Assembly: GCF_900089455.2 (NCBI RefSeq)
Contig: NZ_LT907988.1
Location: 3,968,001 to 4,032,000 of the forward strand
Reading direction: 5' to 3'
Length of the DNA: 64,000 bases
From: Orrella dioscoreae
Lineage (GTDB): Bacteria > Pseudomonadota > Gammaproteobacteria > Burkholderiales > Burkholderiaceae_B
Position numbers and translations under genes: made by a program. A model generated the notes under the pieces. That model was not told where the DNA came from, did not search any database, and worked only from the letters and a program-made list of their open reading frames with translations. Shown here piece by piece: positions 62,434 to 64,000 of the stretch. Every line of letters starts with the position of its first letter. The first letter of the stretch is position 1.

Positions 62434-63552
62434 ATGAAGACCTCAGACCGGTACCTTGACCTGCTTACGCCGCGCCGCCTGGCGCTGGCCATCGTCGGCC
62501 TCCCCATGCTGCTTGCGGCGATGTACTACACCTTCATCGCCGCGGATCGCTACGTGAGCGAGTCCACGGTCGTCGTGCGCCAGGCGCGCGAAACGACCGC
62601 CGGCGCCACCGGCCTCATGACCATGCTGGCGGGCATCAACCCGGCGTCGACGGAGGACACGCTCTACCTGCAGCGCTACATCCTGTCGATGGACATGCTG
62701 ACGCATCTCCAGGAAAAACTCGACCTGCGCAAGCACTATGAGCAGCACACTCTCGACTGGCCCTATCACCTTCCCGCGCACAGCACGCAGGCCGATCTGC
62801 TGGCGTACTACCGCTCGCGGGTCTCGGCCCACTACGACGACCAGGTGGGCCTGCTCCTGATCTCGGTGCAGGGCTTCGATGCAGCGTTCGCGCAGGCCAT
62901 CAATCACGAGATCCTCAAGAAGAGCGAAGCGTTCGTCAACGACATCTCGCACCAGATCGCGCGTGAGCAGCTCAAGTTCGCGCAGCAGGAGCGGGCCGCT
63001 GCCCAGCAGCACTATGAGGAAAGCAAGCAGGTGCTGGTCCGCTTCCAGAACGAGCATGGCTTTCTCGATCCGCTCAACACCGGCGCGTCCAGGTCCGCCT
63101 TGATGGCAAACCTGGAGGGCGAACTGGCGCAACGCCAGGCGGAACTCTATGCCCTGCAGCAAAGCTACGGCCCGCGCGCCGCACCGGTGCAGAACCTGAA
63201 TACCCAGATCACCGCGCTGGAACGCCAGATAGAGAAAGAGCGGCAGCGGCTGGTCGCCGTCAGCGGCGACCGCGACCAGCTCAACCAGATCGCGTCCCGC
63301 TACGAAAGCCTTGCCCTGCAGGCGCGCATCGCCGAGGAAGCCTACAAGATGGCCGTGGCCGGCGCGGAAAGCGCCCGCATAGAGGGCGTGAGAAAGCTCA
63401 AGACCCTTGCCGTGATCACCCAGCCCACCCAGCCTGACGAAGCCCTGTACCCGCGCGTGGCCTATGGCCTGTTCACGCTGCTGGTGGGTTTGTCGATGCT
63501 CTACGGGATCGCCCGTTTCACCGTCGCGACGATCCGCGACCACAAGGACTGA
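62434..63552 (+). CDS. kpsE: capsule export inner-membrane protein KpsE (PCP-3-like)
   Basis: A 372-residue polysaccharide co-polymerase/export protein. It has a transmembrane helix near each end (about residues 17-38 and 343-365) with a periplasmic middle that contains a long coiled-coil (about 165-300; [20 protein letters not shown]). It spans the periplasm between KpsMT and the KpsD-like porin. It begins 10 bp after kpsT. Confidence 0.94.
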   Translation: MKTSDRYLDLLTPRRLALAIVGLPMLLAAMYYTFIAADRYVSESTVVVRQARETTAGATGLMTMLAGINPASTEDTLYLQRYILSMDMLTHLQEKLDLRKHYEQHTLDWPYHLPAHSTQADLLAYYRSRVSAHYDDQVGLLLISVQGFDAAFAQAINHEILKKSEAFVNDISHQIAREQLKFAQQERAAAQQHYEESKQVLVRFQNEHGFLDPLNTGASRSALMANLEGELAQRQAELYALQQSYGPRAAPVQNLNTQITALERQIEKERQRLVAVSGDRDQLNQIASRYESLALQARIAEEAYKMAVAGAESARIEGVRKLKTLAVITQPTQPDEALYPRVAYGLFTLLVGLSMLYGIARFTVATIRDHKD

Positions 63553-63590
63553 ATGTCTCCGCCTCTCCGACCCTTTTCCTGCACAGCAAC

Positions 63591-64000
63591 ATGAAGATTC
63601 TGACCATATTTGGCACCCGACCCGAAGCCATCAAGATGGCCCCCCTGGCCCAGGCGCTGCGGGATCATCCCGACTTCAATGCCAAGGTGTGCGTGACCGC
63701 GCAACACCGCCAGATGCTCGACCAGGTGCTCGAACTATTCCAGCTCCAGCCCGACTATGACCTCGACATCATGAAGCCGGGGCAGAACCTGTACGACATC
63801 ACCGCCAACATACTGACCCGCATGCAGGCGGTTCTGGAGGAATTCTCTCCCGATTACGTCCTGGTCCACGGCGACACGTCCACCACGCTGACCGCCGCAC
63901 TGGCGGCGTTCTATGCCAAGGTGCCCGTGGGCCACGTCGAGGCTGGCCTGCGCACGCACGACATCTGGTCGCCCTGGCCTGAAGAGGCCAACCGCCAACT
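63591..64000 (+). CDS. wecB: UDP-N-acetylglucosamine 2-epimerase (WecB), 3' partial
   Basis: The first 136 codons are visible; the gene leaves the window at the right edge. It has the family start [17 protein letters not shown] and [18 protein letters not shown] then GHVEAGLRT, all diagnostic of the non-hydrolysing epimerase that interconverts UDP-GlcNAc and UDP-ManNAc. With the WecC-like dehydrogenase upstream it predicts UDP-ManNAcA production for the capsule. It starts 38 bp after kpsE. Confidence 0.94.
   Translation, partial: MKILTIFGTRPEAIKMAPLAQALRDHPDFNAKVCVTAQHRQMLDQVLELFQLQPDYDLDIMKPGQNLYDITANILTRMQAVLEEFSPDYVLVHGDTSTTLTAALAAFYAKVPVGHVEAGLRTHDIWSPWPEEANRQ

Overview
The window is GC-rich, densely packed bacterial chromosome. 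Gene content and order (nusB-thiL-pgpA-pncC next to ribBA/ribH, a Bug-type tricarboxylate-transporter binding protein, a GlxA-type regulator, a group 2-like capsule locus with wcb-type genes) point to a betaproteobacterium of the Alcaligenaceae (Bordetella/Achromobacter type). This assignment is inferred from content; no alignment was run. No rRNA, tRNA, CRISPR array or insertion sequence was seen.

Region 1 (about 1-16.9 kb) is mostly housekeeping. It holds the end of a dioxygenase-reductase gene with an ornithine-cyclodeaminase-family gene, a BrkB/YihY membrane protein, a divergent pair of DJ-1/PfpI-fold proteins (one fused to an AraC HTH), dgkA, an NDH-2-like dehydrogenase and pyrF. An M28 peptidase/Bug protein/LysR group follows. 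A tightly overlapped minus-strand block of ribBA, ribH, nusB, thiL, pgpA and pncC comes next, then glpD.

Region 2 (about 16.9-23.2 kb) looks like an accessory uptake and stress module. It has a TonB-dependent receptor and a three-gene ABC importer on the minus strand. Divergent to them are an FNR/DNR-type regulator and a protein that fuses a group III truncated hemoglobin to a YeaR/TehB-like domain. Two closely matching FNR/DNR-type 14-mers lie at the regulator start and upstream of the hemoglobin gene, suggesting a small NO- or low-oxygen-responsive regulon. Region 3 (about 23.3-30.8 kb) is again housekeeping: CYTH-CHAD triphosphatase, ftsY and rsmD (divergent, sharing CATG), coaD, a YfhL-type ferredoxin, a lone MOSC N-terminal domain and an AsmA-family protein.

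Region 4 (about 31 kb to the right edge) is dominated by a capsule locus of alternating-strand blocks separated by AT-richer spacers. After an AraC-type regulator, a Hint-domain protein and a glycosyltransferase, a plus-strand block has an export porin (KpsD/Wza-like), a 2523-residue reducing type I polyketide synthase, an alpha-oxoamine synthase and an LpxL-like acyltransferase. A general porin sits next. A minus-strand block encodes a CgeB-like glycosyltransferase, KpsC, KpsS, an SDR and an LtaS-like phosphotransferase/sulfatase-fold protein. A second plus-strand block has a YjbH-like outer-membrane protein, a MORN protein, a WecC-like UDP-sugar dehydrogenase, KpsM, KpsT, KpsE and the start of WecB. 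WecB/WecC would supply UDP-ManNAcA, KpsC/KpsS a Kdo linker on lipid, and KpsMTED the export machine.

The most unusual part is the PKS/oxoamine synthase/acyltransferase trio. The synthase has KS, AT, DH, a degenerate methyltransferase-like region, ER, KR and ACP but no thioesterase, and the next gene (ATGA overlap) encodes an enzyme that could release the chain by condensing it with an amino acid. The product could be a sphingoid-like lipid, perhaps acylated by the third gene and used by the capsule. Similar genes (wcbR/wcbT) are known in Burkholderia capsule loci; the chemistry proposed here is inference.
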